Shown here: piece by piece, positions 8,544 through 18,811 of the stretch | Position numbering within the stretch: the first letter of the stretch is position 1 | How the letters are laid out: every line of letters starts with the position of its first letter | NCBI GenBank assembly: GCA_013824085.1 | Contig: PNNF01000023.1 | Location: 1-33,937, forward strand | Direction: 5' to 3' | DNA from: Chlorobiaceae bacterium | GTDB lineage: Bacteria; Bacteroidota; Ignavibacteria; Ignavibacteriales; Ignavibacteriaceae | Length of the DNA stretch: 33,937 bases | Program-made: the position numbers and the translations under genes | Notes under the pieces: generated by a model | What the model was told of the DNA's origin: nothing | Seen by the model: only the letters and a program-made list of their open reading frames with translations | The model's database searches: none

Positions 8544-9374
8544 TTGAACTTTATGGAAAAAGCAAAACCGATTGGAGTTTTTGATTCTGGAATTGGTGGA
8601 CTTACAGTAGTGCGAAAACTTTCATCAACATTGCCAAACGAAAATATAGTTTATTTTGGTGATACTGCTCGTGTGCCTTATGGCTCTAAGTCAAACGAAA
8701 CTGTCATTGAATATTCAATTCAGAACACAAAATTTTTGATTGAAAAAAATGTTAAAGCTGTTGTAGTTGCTTGTAACACTGCTTCATCAGTTGCTATTCC
8801 TGAATTGCGAAAAAGATTTTCGATACCAATTATTGAGATGATAAATCCCGGCGCTACTGCTGCATTAAAAGCAACAAGGAATAATAAAATTGGTGTGATA
8901 GGAACACGAGCAACGATCAATAACAAAGCGTATTCTAAAGAGATAAAAAAATTTAATGAGAATGTAGAAGTCTTTGAAGTTGCTTGTCCGCTTTTCGTTC
9001 CGTTGGCAGAAGAGGGTTGGATCGATCACAAAGCTACTTATGAAATTGCCGAAGAATACTTAAAACCTTTTAAAGAATTTGGGATTGATACTTTAGTTCT
9101 TGGTTGCACGCACTATCCGATATTAGCAAAAGTTATTCAAGAAGTTATTGGTGACGATGTAATGTTAATCGATTCAGGAGTTGCTTCATCAGAAATAGTG
9201 AGAGCAGAGATTGATAGAATTGGATTAACGACGAACTCAAATACATTGGGGAATCAAAATTTTTATGTGAGTGATCTTCCAATAAAATTTAAGGAAATTG
9301 CAGAATTATTTTTGGGCAGAGAAATAAAAAATGTTCAGAAAGTTGATGTTGAACATTTAGTTAGTTTGGGTTAA
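8544..9374 (+). CDS. murI: Glutamate racemase
   Basis: MurI makes D-glutamate for peptidoglycan. The protein has the family signature FDSGIGGLTV (D14, S15), FGDTARVPYGSKS, the first catalytic cysteine C77 in ACNTASS and the second C188 in LGCTHYPIL, each placed as expected. Counting from the TTG at 8544 it has 276 residues. That start is favoured by AAGGAA ending 7 nt upstream. The ATG at 8553 (MEKAKPIG) would have a spacing of 16 nt, but cannot be excluded. It lies 11 nt after glnD and closes the plus-strand operon; the next gene is convergent. Confidence 0.95.
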   Translation: MNFMEKAKPIGVFDSGIGGLTVVRKLSSTLPNENIVYFGDTARVPYGSKSNETVIEYSIQNTKFLIEKNVKAVVVACNTASSVAIPELRKRFSIPIIEMINPGATAALKATRNNKIGVIGTRATINNKAYSKEIKKFNENVEVFEVACPLFVPLAEEGWIDHKATYEIAEEYLKPFKEFGIDTLVLGCTHYPILAKVIQEVIGDDVMLIDSGVASSEIVRAEIDRIGLTTNSNTLGNQNFYVSDLPIKFKEIAELFLGREIKNVQKVDVEHLVSLG

Positions 9375-9417
9375 TAGAGAAAACTTTTTAATAATTTTTT
9401 TCGATTGAATTTATTTT

Positions 9418-10395
9418 TTAATTTTCTTCAAACATTTTTTTAAGTTCAATTTTGTCAGATGTTTTTCCTAACGCAAGCATCAGTTTTATTCTTGCTTTTT
9501 GTCCATTCAAGTAATCAGTAAATATAACGCCCATTTGGTGTAGCCATTTGCCAGCACCGGGATAACTATAAACATCAAGCGTTTCGCCAGCAGGACAGCG
9601 AGAAACTAAAACGACAGGAATATTTTTTTCTACTGCAAATTTAATTCCTTCAAATGCAGATGGCGGAACATTGCCAACTCCAAGCGCTTCAACGATTATT
9701 CCTTCAGCCCCACTCTCAGCAGAAAATTTGAAAAATTTTTCATCCATTCCAGCATAACATTTTATCAAATCAACATTAGCATTTATTTTATCTGCATCGA
9801 TAGTTTCTAATTTTCTTGGTAGCCGATTAAACACAACTCTGCCTTTATCAATAAATCCGAGCGAACCAAAATCGAGACTGTGAAAAGTTTCAATATTGTC
9901 AGTATGAGTTTTTGTTACTTCGCTTGCTGCATTTATTTCACCATTTAGACAAACGAGCACGCCCATATTTTTACTGTTTTCATTCAAACAAATGTTTATT
10001 GAGTCCAACAAATTTTTCGGACCGTCCCAATCTCTCTCGGAACTATTTTTCATTGAGCCAGTAATTACAATTGGAGTTGATGTCTGAATTGTAAGATCAA
10101 GCAGATAAGCAGTCTCCTCAAGTGTGTCAGTTCCGTGAGTAATTACAATGCCATCAAATTTATTTAGTTCTAAAAAAGTTTTTATTTTTTTTGAGAGCAA
10201 AAACATTAATCGTGGAGTCATATGCGGACCGGGATAATTACCAAAGTCGAATGCCTCAATATTTGCAATCTCATTAAGAGCCGGTATAAGATTAATTAAA
10301 TCATTGCCAGAAAAATGTGGAATAGCTCCGCCGGTGGTTTCATCAATCTTCATTGAAATAGTTCCGCCGGTAAAAATTATCAAAATATTTTTCAT
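9418..10395 (-). CDS. ansA: L-asparaginase (cytoplasmic, type I-like)
   Basis: The enzyme hydrolyses L-asparagine to aspartate and ammonia. The 325-residue protein has both active-site signatures: FTGGTIS with nucleophile T12, and ITHGTDTLEE with T89-D90. It also has TGSMKNSSERDWDGPKN, and a conserved lysine in VTKTHTDNIETF that completes the charge relay. There is no signal peptide, which fits a cytoplasmic enzyme. It is the last gene of the five-gene minus-strand operon, 34 nt after the SDR. Glutaminase side activity cannot be judged from sequence. Confidence 0.92.
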   Translation of the reverse strand: MKNILIIFTGGTISMKIDETTGGAIPHFSGNDLINLIPALNEIANIEAFDFGNYPGPHMTPRLMFLLSKKIKTFLELNKFDGIVITHGTDTLEETAYLLDLTIQTSTPIVITGSMKNSSERDWDGPKNLLDSINICLNENSKNMGVLVCLNGEINAASEVTKTHTDNIETFHSLDFGSLGFIDKGRVVFNRLPRKLETIDADKINANVDLIKCYAGMDEKFFKFSAESGAEGIIVEALGVGNVPPSAFEGIKFAVEKNIPVVLVSRCPAGETLDVYSYPGAGKWLHQMGVIFTDYLNGQKARIKLMLALGKTSDKIELKKMFEEN

Positions 10396-10429
10396 AAAAT
10401 TCAGAATTATTTATTAATTATTCTCACGA

Positions 10430-11221
10430 TTAGAATAAACTTTTTACCCTTCCACCGTCAACGTGAATTGAGTTTCCAGTTATGTATGCGGCTTGTTCTG
10501 ATGCTAAAAAAACGATTGCCGCAGCAATCTCTTCAGGCATTGCCATTCTTTGCATCGGAATTTCTTTGGTCATGTTTGCAAGAATTGTTTCGTGTGACTC
10601 GTTGGTTTGTTTTGCTTTGTGTAAAGCTAATTCATAAATGCGTTGAGTTAAAGTATAACCCGGCGCCACTGAATTTACTGTGATATTATTCTTTGCAAGT
10701 TGTGTGCTGAGCGTTTTACTTAAGCCGAGCAATGCAGTTCGAAATGTATTTGAGAGAATAAGATTTTCAACTGGTTGATGAACTGCAATTGAAGTTATGT
10801 TAATGATTCTTCCCCAATTTTTTATTTTCATTTTTGGTATAACAAGTTTTGTAAATCTAACGACACTCATTAATACTTGTTTATAAGCGAACTCAAATTC
10901 TGCCTCATCAAGATCTTCAAAAAATCCAGCCGTTGGTCCACCACAATTGTTTACAAGAATATCTATGTCACCAAATTTTTCTTTCACCAAGTTTACGGTA
11001 TTATTAATGTCGCTGATTTCATTGATATCGCAAATAGTCCAGAATAAATTATTATTACCATATTGTGAAAGTTCAGAAAAAGTTTCGAGAAGTTTTTCTT
11101 TGCTACGTGAACAGATAACAACTTTTGCATCTTCTTTCAAAAAGAGTTCAGCAGTTGATTTTCCAATGCCGCTACTTGCTGCAGTAACGAGCACAACTTT
11201 ATTTCTCAATCCTAAATTCAT
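10430..11221 (-). CDS. Short-chain dehydrogenase/reductase-like protein with altered catalytic residues
   Basis: The 263-residue protein has the Rossmann fold of the SDR family: TAASSGIG (13-20) for cofactor binding, a CSRS stretch (37-40) suggesting NADP preference, NNCGG (91-95), and VAPGY and HVDGG near the end. The catalytic serine is S144 in NITSIAV. At the spacing of the normal Tyr and Lys (S+13 and +17) the residues are S157 and R161, in the sequence LSNTFR. I recall a branch of FabG-like SDRs with this SNxxR pattern, so the change is probably inherited and not a decay event. The reaction is unknown and classical hydride-transfer chemistry is doubtful. It sits 14 nt after the MarC gene. 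Confidence 0.85.
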   Translation of the reverse strand: MNLGLRNKVVLVTAASSGIGKSTAELFLKEDAKVVICSRSKEKLLETFSELSQYGNNNLFWTICDINEISDINNTVNLVKEKFGDIDILVNNCGGPTAGFFEDLDEAEFEFAYKQVLMSVVRFTKLVIPKMKIKNWGRIINITSIAVHQPVENLILSNTFRTALLGLSKTLSTQLAKNNITVNSVAPGYTLTQRIYELALHKAKQTNESHETILANMTKEIPMQRMAMPEEIAAAIVFLASEQAAYITGNSIHVDGGRVKSLF

Positions 11222-11235
11222 AACTGAATTATTAG

Positions 11236-11823
11236 TTAATAGTTTATGATTATGTTAGTTATTCCGACGCGTATCATCATTATTGCAATTGCTGCAAGGA
11301 ACAGAGATGCAATTTTTGCAAATGCTTTCGTGCCTGCTTCTCCCATAATTTTTATTACCCATTCGGAATTGTGGAGTACAAACCAAGCGATAACAAAATT
11401 TAAAAGCATTGAAACTATTGTTGGAGTAAATCCATATTGGTCAATCAGAATCATTATTGTTGTTAATGCAGCAGGACCAATAATAAGTGGGATGCCGAGG
11501 GGGACGATTCCAATTTTTGTTCCCGGCTTTTTTCTTACATCAGATGAAAACATTATATCGTTTATTGAAAGAATTAACAGAATGATTCCGCCCGCAATTC
11601 TAAAATCGTCAATTGTAACACCAAGGAAATTGAGAACCAATTTTCCTGCAAAAAGAAAAAGTAGAGCTATAACAAAAGCAGCCGCAATTGAATCTCTAAC
11701 TAATCTCTTTTTTTCCTTTTCTGATAGATCGCTCGTAAAGCCCAAGAATAAAGGGACAGTTCCAATTATATCAATTGCAACAAAAAGTGGAATGAATGAG
11801 AGTAAAAAAAGTTCTAAAGTCAT
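11236..11823 (-). CDS. MarC-family integral membrane protein
   Basis: This 195-residue protein has about six transmembrane helices and matches the MarC/UPF0056 family from the opening segment (FIPLFVAIDIIGTVPLFL) through FRIAGGIILLILSINDI and VPLGIPLIIGPAALTTIMIL. The family was once linked to multiple antibiotic resistance in E. coli, but that link was later withdrawn. The transport role is unproven; neutral amino-acid transport has been proposed for relatives. It lies third in the minus-strand operon, 39 nt after the alpha/beta hydrolase and 14 nt before the SDR. Confidence 0.9.
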   Translation of the reverse strand: MTLELFLLSFIPLFVAIDIIGTVPLFLGFTSDLSEKEKKRLVRDSIAAAFVIALLFLFAGKLVLNFLGVTIDDFRIAGGIILLILSINDIMFSSDVRKKPGTKIGIVPLGIPLIIGPAALTTIMILIDQYGFTPTIVSMLLNFVIAWFVLHNSEWVIKIMGEAGTKAFAKIASLFLAAIAIMMIRVGITNIIINY

Positions 11824-11862
11824 ATTATAAATCTATTTATTTCGTTTAACAAAATTAATCAG

Positions 11863-12651
11863 TTAAAAAGATTTTTTTAGAAAATCTTCAATAATTTTAT
11901 TTACAATTATTGGTTCTTCTACTGGCGACATATGTCCAGCTTCTTTGATTATATGGAAATTGCAATTTGGAATTTTATCTGCGAAATATTTCATCTCAAT
12001 CGGAGGAGTTAAAGAATCTTCTTCGCCACAGATTGCAAGTACGGGAAAATTTATTTGTGGTAAGAAATCGAGTGAATCATTTCGTCCCATCATTGCAAGC
12101 TGACAACCTTTAACTCCAATCGGATTTATTTTTTTTGCTGCGTTAAGATGTTGTTCATAAGCAACACTATTTATTGACTTAAATTTTTTACCAAAAATAT
12201 TAGAAAAAAAACTTTCGACGTATGAATCTAATCCCTCAGAATTTATTTGCTTGATTGCTGCGGCTCTTTTCAATTTACCTTGATTAGAATCAGCAGTTGC
12301 ACGAGTATCGCAAAAAATTGCTCCGTTAAACCGGTCATAAAATTTTTCGATTGCACGGAACGAAATGTAACCACCCATTGAAAGTCCACAAATAATTGTC
12401 TTCTCAATTTTTAATTCATTCAATATTAATTCAATCTCATCGACAAAGGCTTCAATCGTATATTGTCCATCTTCGACTAATGATTTTCCCATTCCTCTGA
12501 AATCATAAGAGACGCAATAATATTTATTTTTTAGAAATTCGATTTGGTAATTCCACATAGTATTATCAAGTAAAAAACCATGTACGAAAAAAATTGCTGG
12601 GTTGCTTGTGTTGCCTACTTCAAAAACGGGGAGACCATTTATCATCTTCAT
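11863..12651 (-). CDS. Alpha/beta-fold hydrolase
   Basis: The 262-residue protein has the oxyanion-hole motif FVHGFLLDNTMW (22-33), the nucleophile elbow GLSMGG with S91, and catalytic D212 (GEEDSLTPP) and H240 (EAGHMSP). This is the complete triad of the esterase/lyase-type alpha/beta hydrolases (related to 3-oxoadipate enol-lactonase and BioH-like proteins). There is no signal peptide, so it should be cytoplasmic. The substrate cannot be told. The ATG overlaps the stop of the upstream antiporter gene as ATGA, so translation is probably coupled. Confidence 0.88.
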   Translation of the reverse strand: MKMINGLPVFEVGNTSNPAIFFVHGFLLDNTMWNYQIEFLKNKYYCVSYDFRGMGKSLVEDGQYTIEAFVDEIELILNELKIEKTIICGLSMGGYISFRAIEKFYDRFNGAIFCDTRATADSNQGKLKRAAAIKQINSEGLDSYVESFFSNIFGKKFKSINSVAYEQHLNAAKKINPIGVKGCQLAMMGRNDSLDFLPQINFPVLAICGEEDSLTPPIEMKYFADKIPNCNFHIIKEAGHMSPVEEPIIVNKIIEDFLKKSF

Positions 12652-14636
12652 ATTTTTTCTTCCTGCTCCAAATTATTAGAAAGGTAATTTATTGCGTCAT
12701 CAACTGATTTGTGTGTGCCAGTAATTACTAAAGTATCTTTTGCCAAAATTAATTCATTCGGACCAATGTTTGTAATAGGATTATCGCCTCTGACTATTGC
12801 AATTATTGTTGCATCTGTTTTTGCACGCAGATCAATTTCTTTGATTGATTTGCCAACGAAAATATTATTCTCTGCTACGTAGAAAGTTTCGGTTAATCCT
12901 GCAGCAAGAATTTCATCAAGTTGAATAAACGGTTTATGAGTCATTATAGTTGATCGCATCAAGCTGTAAGACTCGCTTCTCAACATTCCAATCTGCTTCA
13001 TAATAATATTTAAAGGGATGTGGTATCGAGCAAGCACACGAGCAAAGATTTGTAATGAAGTTTCAAATTCTTCAGGAATAACTTCATCCGCACCTAAACT
13101 GATAAACTCATTGATTTCATTGAGATATCTCGTCCTTACGATTGAGATAATTTTGGGATTTAATTGCTCGACATTTTTTAATCCAATTTTTGTAGCCGTT
13201 GGATCAGAGATAGCAAAGACAATAATATTTGCTTGGTGAACAAAAGCTTCTCTCATAATCTGCTTTTTTGTAACATCACCATAAATAATATTTTCCCCAA
13301 GTTGTTTATTCATCAGAACAATTTCGGGATTTAATTCTATTACGACATAACTTATTCCCGTCTCCTTTAATACTCGTGCAAGATTTTTTCCATTCAATCC
13401 GTAACCAACAATTACAACGTGTCCCGAAAAAGAATTTGGATTATTACTCTGCTCGGAAATATCGCTTCTATCTTTTGATGAAATAAATTTAATTAGAAGA
13501 GGCGCGAGCTGGTATAAAAATGGAGCGAGTATCATTGTGAATATTGATGAAGCAAGAAAAGCATTCGATGCAAAAGTATCAAGTAAATTAAATTTTGCTC
13601 CTGCAATAGATAATACAAATGCGAACTCTCCAATTTGAGCCAAAGCAAATCCACTTAAAAGTGATGTTCTGATTGGAAATTTTGTGAACAAAACTAACAA
13701 AGTTACAATTAGTCCTTTTATAAAAATTATTCCAACAACCAGAATTATCACCAATAAATTATTTTCAACAACGAATTGTAAATTGAGCAACATCCCAACG
13801 GAGATAAAAAATAGACTGTTAAATGCGTCTTTGAATGGAAGAGCTTCGGCAACTACTTGATGACTATATTCAGAATCTGAAATTATCAAACCTGCAATGA
13901 ATGCACCAATACCAAGCGTCATGCCGAGTGACTGCGTAATGTATGCAGTTCCAAGAATTAGTAAAAGAATTCCAATAGTGAATACTTCTCTAATTCTAAG
14001 ATTTGCGATTTGATACAATATTTTTGGAATTAAAAATTTTGCCAACAAAATTATTACTCCAACTGAGCCAAATGCAAAAAATAATTTTAACATAAGTGGA
14101 CCAAAATTTATCGGCTCAGAACTCCCCAATATTGGAACAAGCAAAAGAAATGGCACAACCATAATGTCTTGAAAGATAGAAACAACAACTCCAATTTTTG
14201 CATGTGGAGTGTCAAGTTCATTTTTGTCAAGGAAAATTTTTAATATTATTGAAGTGCTGGAAATTGCAATCAACATTCCATAAAAAATTGCTTTATTCAA
14301 TTCGACATTTAAGAAAGAAAAAATAATTGCAAAGACGATTATTGTTACAAGGACTTGTGGAATTGCAATCCTTAACAAAATTTTTTTCATCTCAAGTAAT
14401 TTGCTGATTGATAACTCGAGTCCAATGCTAAACATTAACATTACAACTCCAATTTCAGCAAGGACTTGAATTCTTTCCGACTGTTCTATTAATTGTAAAC
14501 CGAATGGACCAATGACTACACCCACAATTAATAAGCCGACGATGCTGGGTACATTAATTTTTTTTGAAATAAATAAGATGAGAATTGCAAAAGCAAGTAT
14601 TATTACAATTTCTTTTATGATAGTAAAATCAGTCAT
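12648..14636 (-). CDS. Kef-type cation:proton antiporter (CPA2) with RCK (TrkA-N and TrkA-C) domains
   Basis: The 662-residue protein has an N-terminal membrane domain of about 12-13 helices (residues 5-385) with the CPA2 Na/H-exchanger layout, including LLIVGVVIGPFGLQL, MLMFSIGLELSI and IGAFIAGLIISDSEYSH. A cytosolic RCK domain follows (about 405-525), whose Rossmann motif GYGLNGKNLA should bind a nucleotide. A TrkA-C domain (about 575-655) comes last. Relatives exchange K+ or Na+ for H+ and are gated by the RCK part. It is the first gene of the five-gene operon. There is no separate KefF/KefG-type ancillary subunit beside it. Ion choice is not decidable by eye. Confidence 0.92.
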   Translation of the reverse strand: MTDFTIIKEIVIILAFAILILFISKKINVPSIVGLLIVGVVIGPFGLQLIEQSERIQVLAEIGVVMLMFSIGLELSISKLLEMKKILLRIAIPQVLVTIIVFAIIFSFLNVELNKAIFYGMLIAISSTSIILKIFLDKNELDTPHAKIGVVVSIFQDIMVVPFLLLVPILGSSEPINFGPLMLKLFFAFGSVGVIILLAKFLIPKILYQIANLRIREVFTIGILLLILGTAYITQSLGMTLGIGAFIAGLIISDSEYSHQVVAEALPFKDAFNSLFFISVGMLLNLQFVVENNLLVIILVVGIIFIKGLIVTLLVLFTKFPIRTSLLSGFALAQIGEFAFVLSIAGAKFNLLDTFASNAFLASSIFTMILAPFLYQLAPLLIKFISSKDRSDISEQSNNPNSFSGHVVIVGYGLNGKNLARVLKETGISYVVIELNPEIVLMNKQLGENIIYGDVTKKQIMREAFVHQANIIVFAISDPTATKIGLKNVEQLNPKIISIVRTRYLNEINEFISLGADEVIPEEFETSLQIFARVLARYHIPLNIIMKQIGMLRSESYSLMRSTIMTHKPFIQLDEILAAGLTETFYVAENNIFVGKSIKEIDLRAKTDATIIAIVRGDNPITNIGPNELILAKDTLVITGTHKSVDDAINYLSNNLEQEEKI

Positions 14637-14816
14637 CTTAAATTTATTTGTTTTGAAAAAAGTTGTTGCTAAAGATAATTCTTTAGTAAAAATTTATTGA
14701 AAATATTTTTTTAAAATGTATTCAGCGAAATCCAAAATTGTAAATCATTGTGATTTTCTTTACTCAGAAATATTAAAAGATTTTTCCAAAGAATAACAAA
14801 ATAGAAAAACAAAAAA

Positions 14817-15581
14817 TCAGATCAACTTCATATCTTTTAAGAAGGGCAAAACTTCTCTTGTAACTCTAACAACTTCGGGATCAATCTCAACCGTCAGAAG
14901 TGCTTCAGTCTCAAGCAGTTCAATCATTTTTTCGCCTTTCGGGTCATATACAGAACTAGAGCCATCATAATGCAGATTTAAGTTGTCGTCACCAACTCTA
15001 TTTACGCCAATCATAAAAAATTGATTTTCAATTGCACGTGCTTTCAATAACACACGCCAATGCTCGGCTCTTTTAACAGGCCAATTTGCAATGTTCACCA
15101 TCACTTGCACATTTTGTTTTGCATAAAACCGATAAAGTTCAGGAAAACGTAAATCGTAACAAATCGACAAACCAAATCTCACATTCTCAATCTCTGCAAT
15201 AATAAAGCGTTCACCCGCAGTGTAATATTTATCTTCTTCTGCAAGTGTGAATGGATGAATTTTTTTATAAACCTCTTTTAGTTCCCCATTTTTATTTATA
15301 TGCAGAAGAGCATTGAAATATTTATTTCCTTCTTTTAGAACCATTCCACCCAAAACATTTGTTTTATATTTTGTAGCGAGATAAGAAAAAAAATCTACAC
15401 TCTTCTCGTTCAAAGTTTCGCCAATTGAAGTAACGTTCATAGAGAAACCGGTAAGAGTTAATTCGGGTAGAATTAAGACATCGCCAAGTGAAGATTTTTT
15501 TTCAAGCAGAGATAAAATTTTTTTTGAATTTATTTCTTTATTTTCCCATGCTGGAGCATATTGGAGTAAATTAATTATCAT
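14817..15581 (-). CDS. Carbon-nitrogen hydrolase, omega-amidase (YafV/Nit2-like)
   Basis: The 254-residue protein has the nitrilase-superfamily triad: E40 in LPELTLTGF, K107 in VYKKIHPF and C141 in SICYDLRFPELYR. The segments NIANWPVKRAEHW and ARAIENQFFMIGVNRVGDD are typical of the YafV/omega-amidase branch. That branch removes the amide from 2-oxoglutaramate or 2-oxosuccinamate, repair products of glutamine/asparagine transamination. It is transcribed divergently from the Mrp operon. 180 nt separate it from the downstream antiporter gene, so it is probably its own unit. Confidence 0.88.
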   Translation of the reverse strand: MIINLLQYAPAWENKEINSKKILSLLEKKSSLGDVLILPELTLTGFSMNVTSIGETLNEKSVDFFSYLATKYKTNVLGGMVLKEGNKYFNALLHINKNGELKEVYKKIHPFTLAEEDKYYTAGERFIIAEIENVRFGLSICYDLRFPELYRFYAKQNVQVMVNIANWPVKRAEHWRVLLKARAIENQFFMIGVNRVGDDNLNLHYDGSSSVYDPKGEKMIELLETEALLTVEIDPEVVRVTREVLPFLKDMKLI

Positions 15582-15738
15582 TTTTTACTCAAATTATTTT
15601 TTTGATATATTATTTCTAATTTTTTTTAACTAATAGAAAAATAACATTTAATAATCATCTATAATATGATAAAGTTTATTTTTCGTAATAAATTTTTTAT
15701 AAAAATCGTTTAAAGGTTATTTAAGATAGTGTTAATCA

Positions 15739-18039
15739 ATGATTGAAGTTATTCTACTAAGTTTTCTATCTGCATTCTTATTGCCACTGTTTTTTAGATT
15801 CAATAAAAAACTGCCGGGAATTATTTCAACTTTAGTTGCTTTTTTTCTTTTCATCTATTTTGCATCTACTTTGCCAACCATCCTTTCTGGTAATGTAATT
15901 AAAGAATCTACTCCTTGGTTTCCTGCTGTTGGAATAAATTTTTCTTTTTATTTAGATGGACTTAGTTTATTGTTTGCCCTTTTGATTACAGGCATTGGAA
16001 CAGTTGTATTTCTTTATGCAAGTAAGTATATGGAGGACTACAAATATTCTGCGCGCTTCTTCGTTTATCTCACTTCGTTTATGGCGTCGATGCTCGGTTT
16101 AGTCCTTTCGGATAATCTTATTTTACTTTTTATTTTTTTGGAACTTACAAGTGTAACCTCATTCTTGTTAATCGGATTTAAGCACGAAAAAGAATCGTCA
16201 AGATATGCAGCACTTCAAGCTCTAATTGTTACTGGCACTGGTGGATTAATTTTGTTCGCGGGAATTATTGCGATAGGAATTATTGCGGGAACATTTAATA
16301 TTTCTGATTTATTGAGCAATCAACAATTAATTGTTCAACACTCAGCATATGGATTAATTTTATTTACTTTTCTTTTGGGAGCGTTTACAAAATCAGCACA
16401 GTTTCCATTTCATTTTTGGTTGCCAAGCGCAATGGAAGCTCCTACTCCTGTTAGTGCTTATCTACACTCGGCTACAATGGTTAAAGCTGGTGTCTTTTTG
16501 CTTGCTAGGATGAATCCAATTTTAGGCGGAACAGAATTGTGGCAGAACTCATTAATACTTTTTGGCACAATCACAATGCTCTTTGCAATTCTTACAGCAG
16601 TAAAACAAACTGACTTAAAAAAAATTCTTGCTTACTCAACAGTAAGTATTCTCGGAACATTGGTAATGCTGATTGGAATTGGAACTGACTTTGCCATAAG
16701 AGCAATGATAATCACTTTGATTGCACACGCAATTTATAAAGCTACTCTGTTTTTAATTTCAGGAACAATTGATTCGCAAACAGGAACAAGAGATGTTACG
16801 AAGTTGCGAGGTTTAAAAGATAAAATGCCAATTACATTTGCGACTGCAATTTTGGCAATGTTGTCGATGTTTGGAATAATTCCATTCCTCGGATTTATTG
16901 GAAAAGAGACATTACTCGATTCTGTAATTAGATCTGGCCTTTATTTCCCATTTCTTCCAATTATAGTTTTTGTATCGAGTGTTTTTGTAATTGCTGTTGC
17001 TTCAATAGTTGTGCTGCGTCCTTTCTTGTTTGCATTCAAAAAAACGCCGAGAGATGTAACCGAAGCTCCATTTCGAATGTGGATTGGTCCAGCGTTGTTA
17101 TCATTGCTTGGATTGGTCTTCGGAATTTCGGCAACGTATTCATTGACGAGTATTGTTAATTCTGTTTCGGCATCAATATTTAATTTTAATTCTGATTACA
17201 CAATAAAACTTTGGTATGGATTTAATCTAAATTTCTTTTTAAGTGTGCTGATTGTATTGGTTGGTTTAGTCTTTTATCGTTATAGAAATATTTTTATAAA
17301 AATAGTTTCTCACTCAGCAATAATAAATTATGTTAAGCCCTCTTTCTGGTATGATAAATTTATAAGTGGATTAAATAAATTAGCTACTACTCAAACTTCA
17401 TTATTGCAAACTGGATTTCTGCGACATTACATAATAATTATCATGCTTGCGTTCATAGTTTTTGTGGGTTATACGTTTTTTAGAAATATTCCATTGTCAG
17501 AAATTAATCCAAACTTTAACTCTACAACCTATGAAAAAATTCTTGCAGGAGTAATTGTAATTTCTGCATTCTTTGTTGTAAAAGCTAAGTCAAGATTATA
17601 TGCAATTATTTCGATGGGCGTGGTTGGATATTCAATCGCAATAATTTTTGTTTTATATGGAGCACCAGATTTAGCATTAACACAATTCGCAATTGAAACT
17701 TTGAGTGTTATACTTTTTGTCTTCGTGCTTTACAAATTACCGAAGTATCAAAATTTTAGTCATCCCACAAGAAGGATGAGAGATTTTTTAATTGCGGGAT
17801 CTTCAGGATTAATCATTACGCTAATCGTTTTTTATGTAACTTCAATACAACTTCAATCTGAAGTAAAAAAATTCTTTTCAGAAACAAGTCTTCCAATTGG
17901 GATGGGCAGAAATGTAGTGAACGTTATCATTGTTGATTTTAGAGCGCTAGATACGTTAGGAGAAATTACAGTTCTTGGTATTGCTGCAATCGGTGTCTTC
18001 TCTATGTTGAAATTAATTTTGCGGGAGGAAAAGAATTAA
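15739..18039 (+). CDS. mrpA: Na+/H+ antiporter Mrp subunit A
   Basis: The first and largest subunit of the seven-part Mrp antiporter has 766 residues. The N-terminal two thirds is a NuoL-like proton-channel module with the key charged residues E135 ([10 protein letters not shown]), K218 ([16 protein letters not shown]) and K249 ([14 protein letters not shown]). The C-terminal part is a NuoJ-like module carrying the typical [15 protein letters not shown] segment near the end. It therefore includes the C-terminal extension that marks a genuine MrpA rather than a stray NuoL. The stop and the mrpB start share one base (TAATG). Confidence 0.96.
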   Translation: MIEVILLSFLSAFLLPLFFRFNKKLPGIISTLVAFFLFIYFASTLPTILSGNVIKESTPWFPAVGINFSFYLDGLSLLFALLITGIGTVVFLYASKYMEDYKYSARFFVYLTSFMASMLGLVLSDNLILLFIFLELTSVTSFLLIGFKHEKESSRYAALQALIVTGTGGLILFAGIIAIGIIAGTFNISDLLSNQQLIVQHSAYGLILFTFLLGAFTKSAQFPFHFWLPSAMEAPTPVSAYLHSATMVKAGVFLLARMNPILGGTELWQNSLILFGTITMLFAILTAVKQTDLKKILAYSTVSILGTLVMLIGIGTDFAIRAMIITLIAHAIYKATLFLISGTIDSQTGTRDVTKLRGLKDKMPITFATAILAMLSMFGIIPFLGFIGKETLLDSVIRSGLYFPFLPIIVFVSSVFVIAVASIVVLRPFLFAFKKTPRDVTEAPFRMWIGPALLSLLGLVFGISATYSLTSIVNSVSASIFNFNSDYTIKLWYGFNLNFFLSVLIVLVGLVFYRYRNIFIKIVSHSAIINYVKPSFWYDKFISGLNKLATTQTSLLQTGFLRHYIIIIMLAFIVFVGYTFFRNIPLSEINPNFNSTTYEKILAGVIVISAFFVVKAKSRLYAIISMGVVGYSIAIIFVLYGAPDLALTQFAIETLSVILFVFVLYKLPKYQNFSHPTRRMRDFLIAGSSGLIITLIVFYVTSIQLQSEVKKFFSETSLPIGMGRNVVNVIIVDFRALDTLGEITVLGIAAIGVFSMLKLILREEKN

Positions 18040-18455
18040 TGTATTCGATAATTCTCTCTTCAACTACAAGAATAGTTACGCCACTGTTACTACTCTTTTC
18101 ATTTTTTCTTTTGATAAGAGGACACAACGAACCCGGCGGTGGATTTGTTGGCGGATTAGTTGCAGCTACGGCGTTCTTACTCTACTTGATTGCATTCGGA
18201 GTTCTGAGAGTAAAAAGACTCTTACGCATTGAGCCATTATTTTTAATTGCGCTTGGTTTATTAATTACTTTAGTTAGTAGTCTGTTCGGACTTTTCTTTC
18301 AAGAAGAATTTATGAAAGGGTTTTGGTTGAAAGAAGAAATTCCAATACTCGGAAAATTTGGAACTCCATTTTTGTTTGACATAGGAGTTTATTTTTTGGT
18401 AATTGGAGTAATTTTAAAAATTATTTTTTCATTAGCTGAAGAGGATAAAGATTAA
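18039..18455 (+). CDS. mrpB: Na+/H+ antiporter Mrp subunit B
   Basis: A 138-residue membrane protein of four predicted helices, with the MnhB signature [20 protein letters not shown] near the N terminus. It forms a membrane part of the Mrp complex next to the NuoJ-like region of MrpA. Its start overlaps the mrpA stop by one base, and its own stop overlaps the mrpC start by one base. Confidence 0.94.
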   Translation: MYSIILSSTTRIVTPLLLLFSFFLLIRGHNEPGGGFVGGLVAATAFLLYLIAFGVLRVKRLLRIEPLFLIALGLLITLVSSLFGLFFQEEFMKGFWLKEEIPILGKFGTPFLFDIGVYFLVIGVILKIIFSLAEEDKD

Positions 18456-18808
18456 TGGAAGCACTTTTAGCTATTGTGATTGGAGTGCTTTACACTGCAG
18501 GCATTTATATGATGCTTCGTAGAAGTCTTGTCAAAGTTATTTTTGGATTAGTTTTTCTCGGGCACGCAGCTAACTTACTAATTTTTACTCTCGGTAGAAT
18601 TACAACAGGCAAGCCACCGTTTGTTGCGGCAGGAGCTACATCTGTTGTTGAACCTTTTGCAGATCCACTTCCACAGGCATTAATATTGACTGCAATCATC
18701 ATCGGATTCGGAGTTCAAGCTTTTGCAATAATTTTATTTAAGAAAGCTTATCACACAGTTGGAACAGATGATGTCGATAAAATGAATAGCACGGATAGGA
18801 TTGAGTAA
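18455..18808 (+). CDS. mrpC: Na+/H+ antiporter Mrp subunit C
   Basis: A 117-residue NuoK-like subunit with three predicted helices. Conserved MrpC/MnhC features are [15 protein letters not shown], the loop with [17 protein letters not shown] and the final helix ending in ILFKKAY. It follows mrpB with a one-base overlap and ends 3 nt before mrpD. Confidence 0.95.
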   Translation: MEALLAIVIGVLYTAGIYMMLRRSLVKVIFGLVFLGHAANLLIFTLGRITTGKPPFVAAGATSVVEPFADPLPQALILTAIIIGFGVQAFAIILFKKAYHTVGTDDVDKMNSTDRIE

Positions 18809-18811
18809 GTC

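Noticed and set aside
11246-11830. A 194-codon open frame opposite the MarC gene
   Set aside because: It is an exact antisense shadow of the membrane protein, has no family features and no promoter or ribosome site, and the minus-strand reading is a clear MarC protein in an operon.
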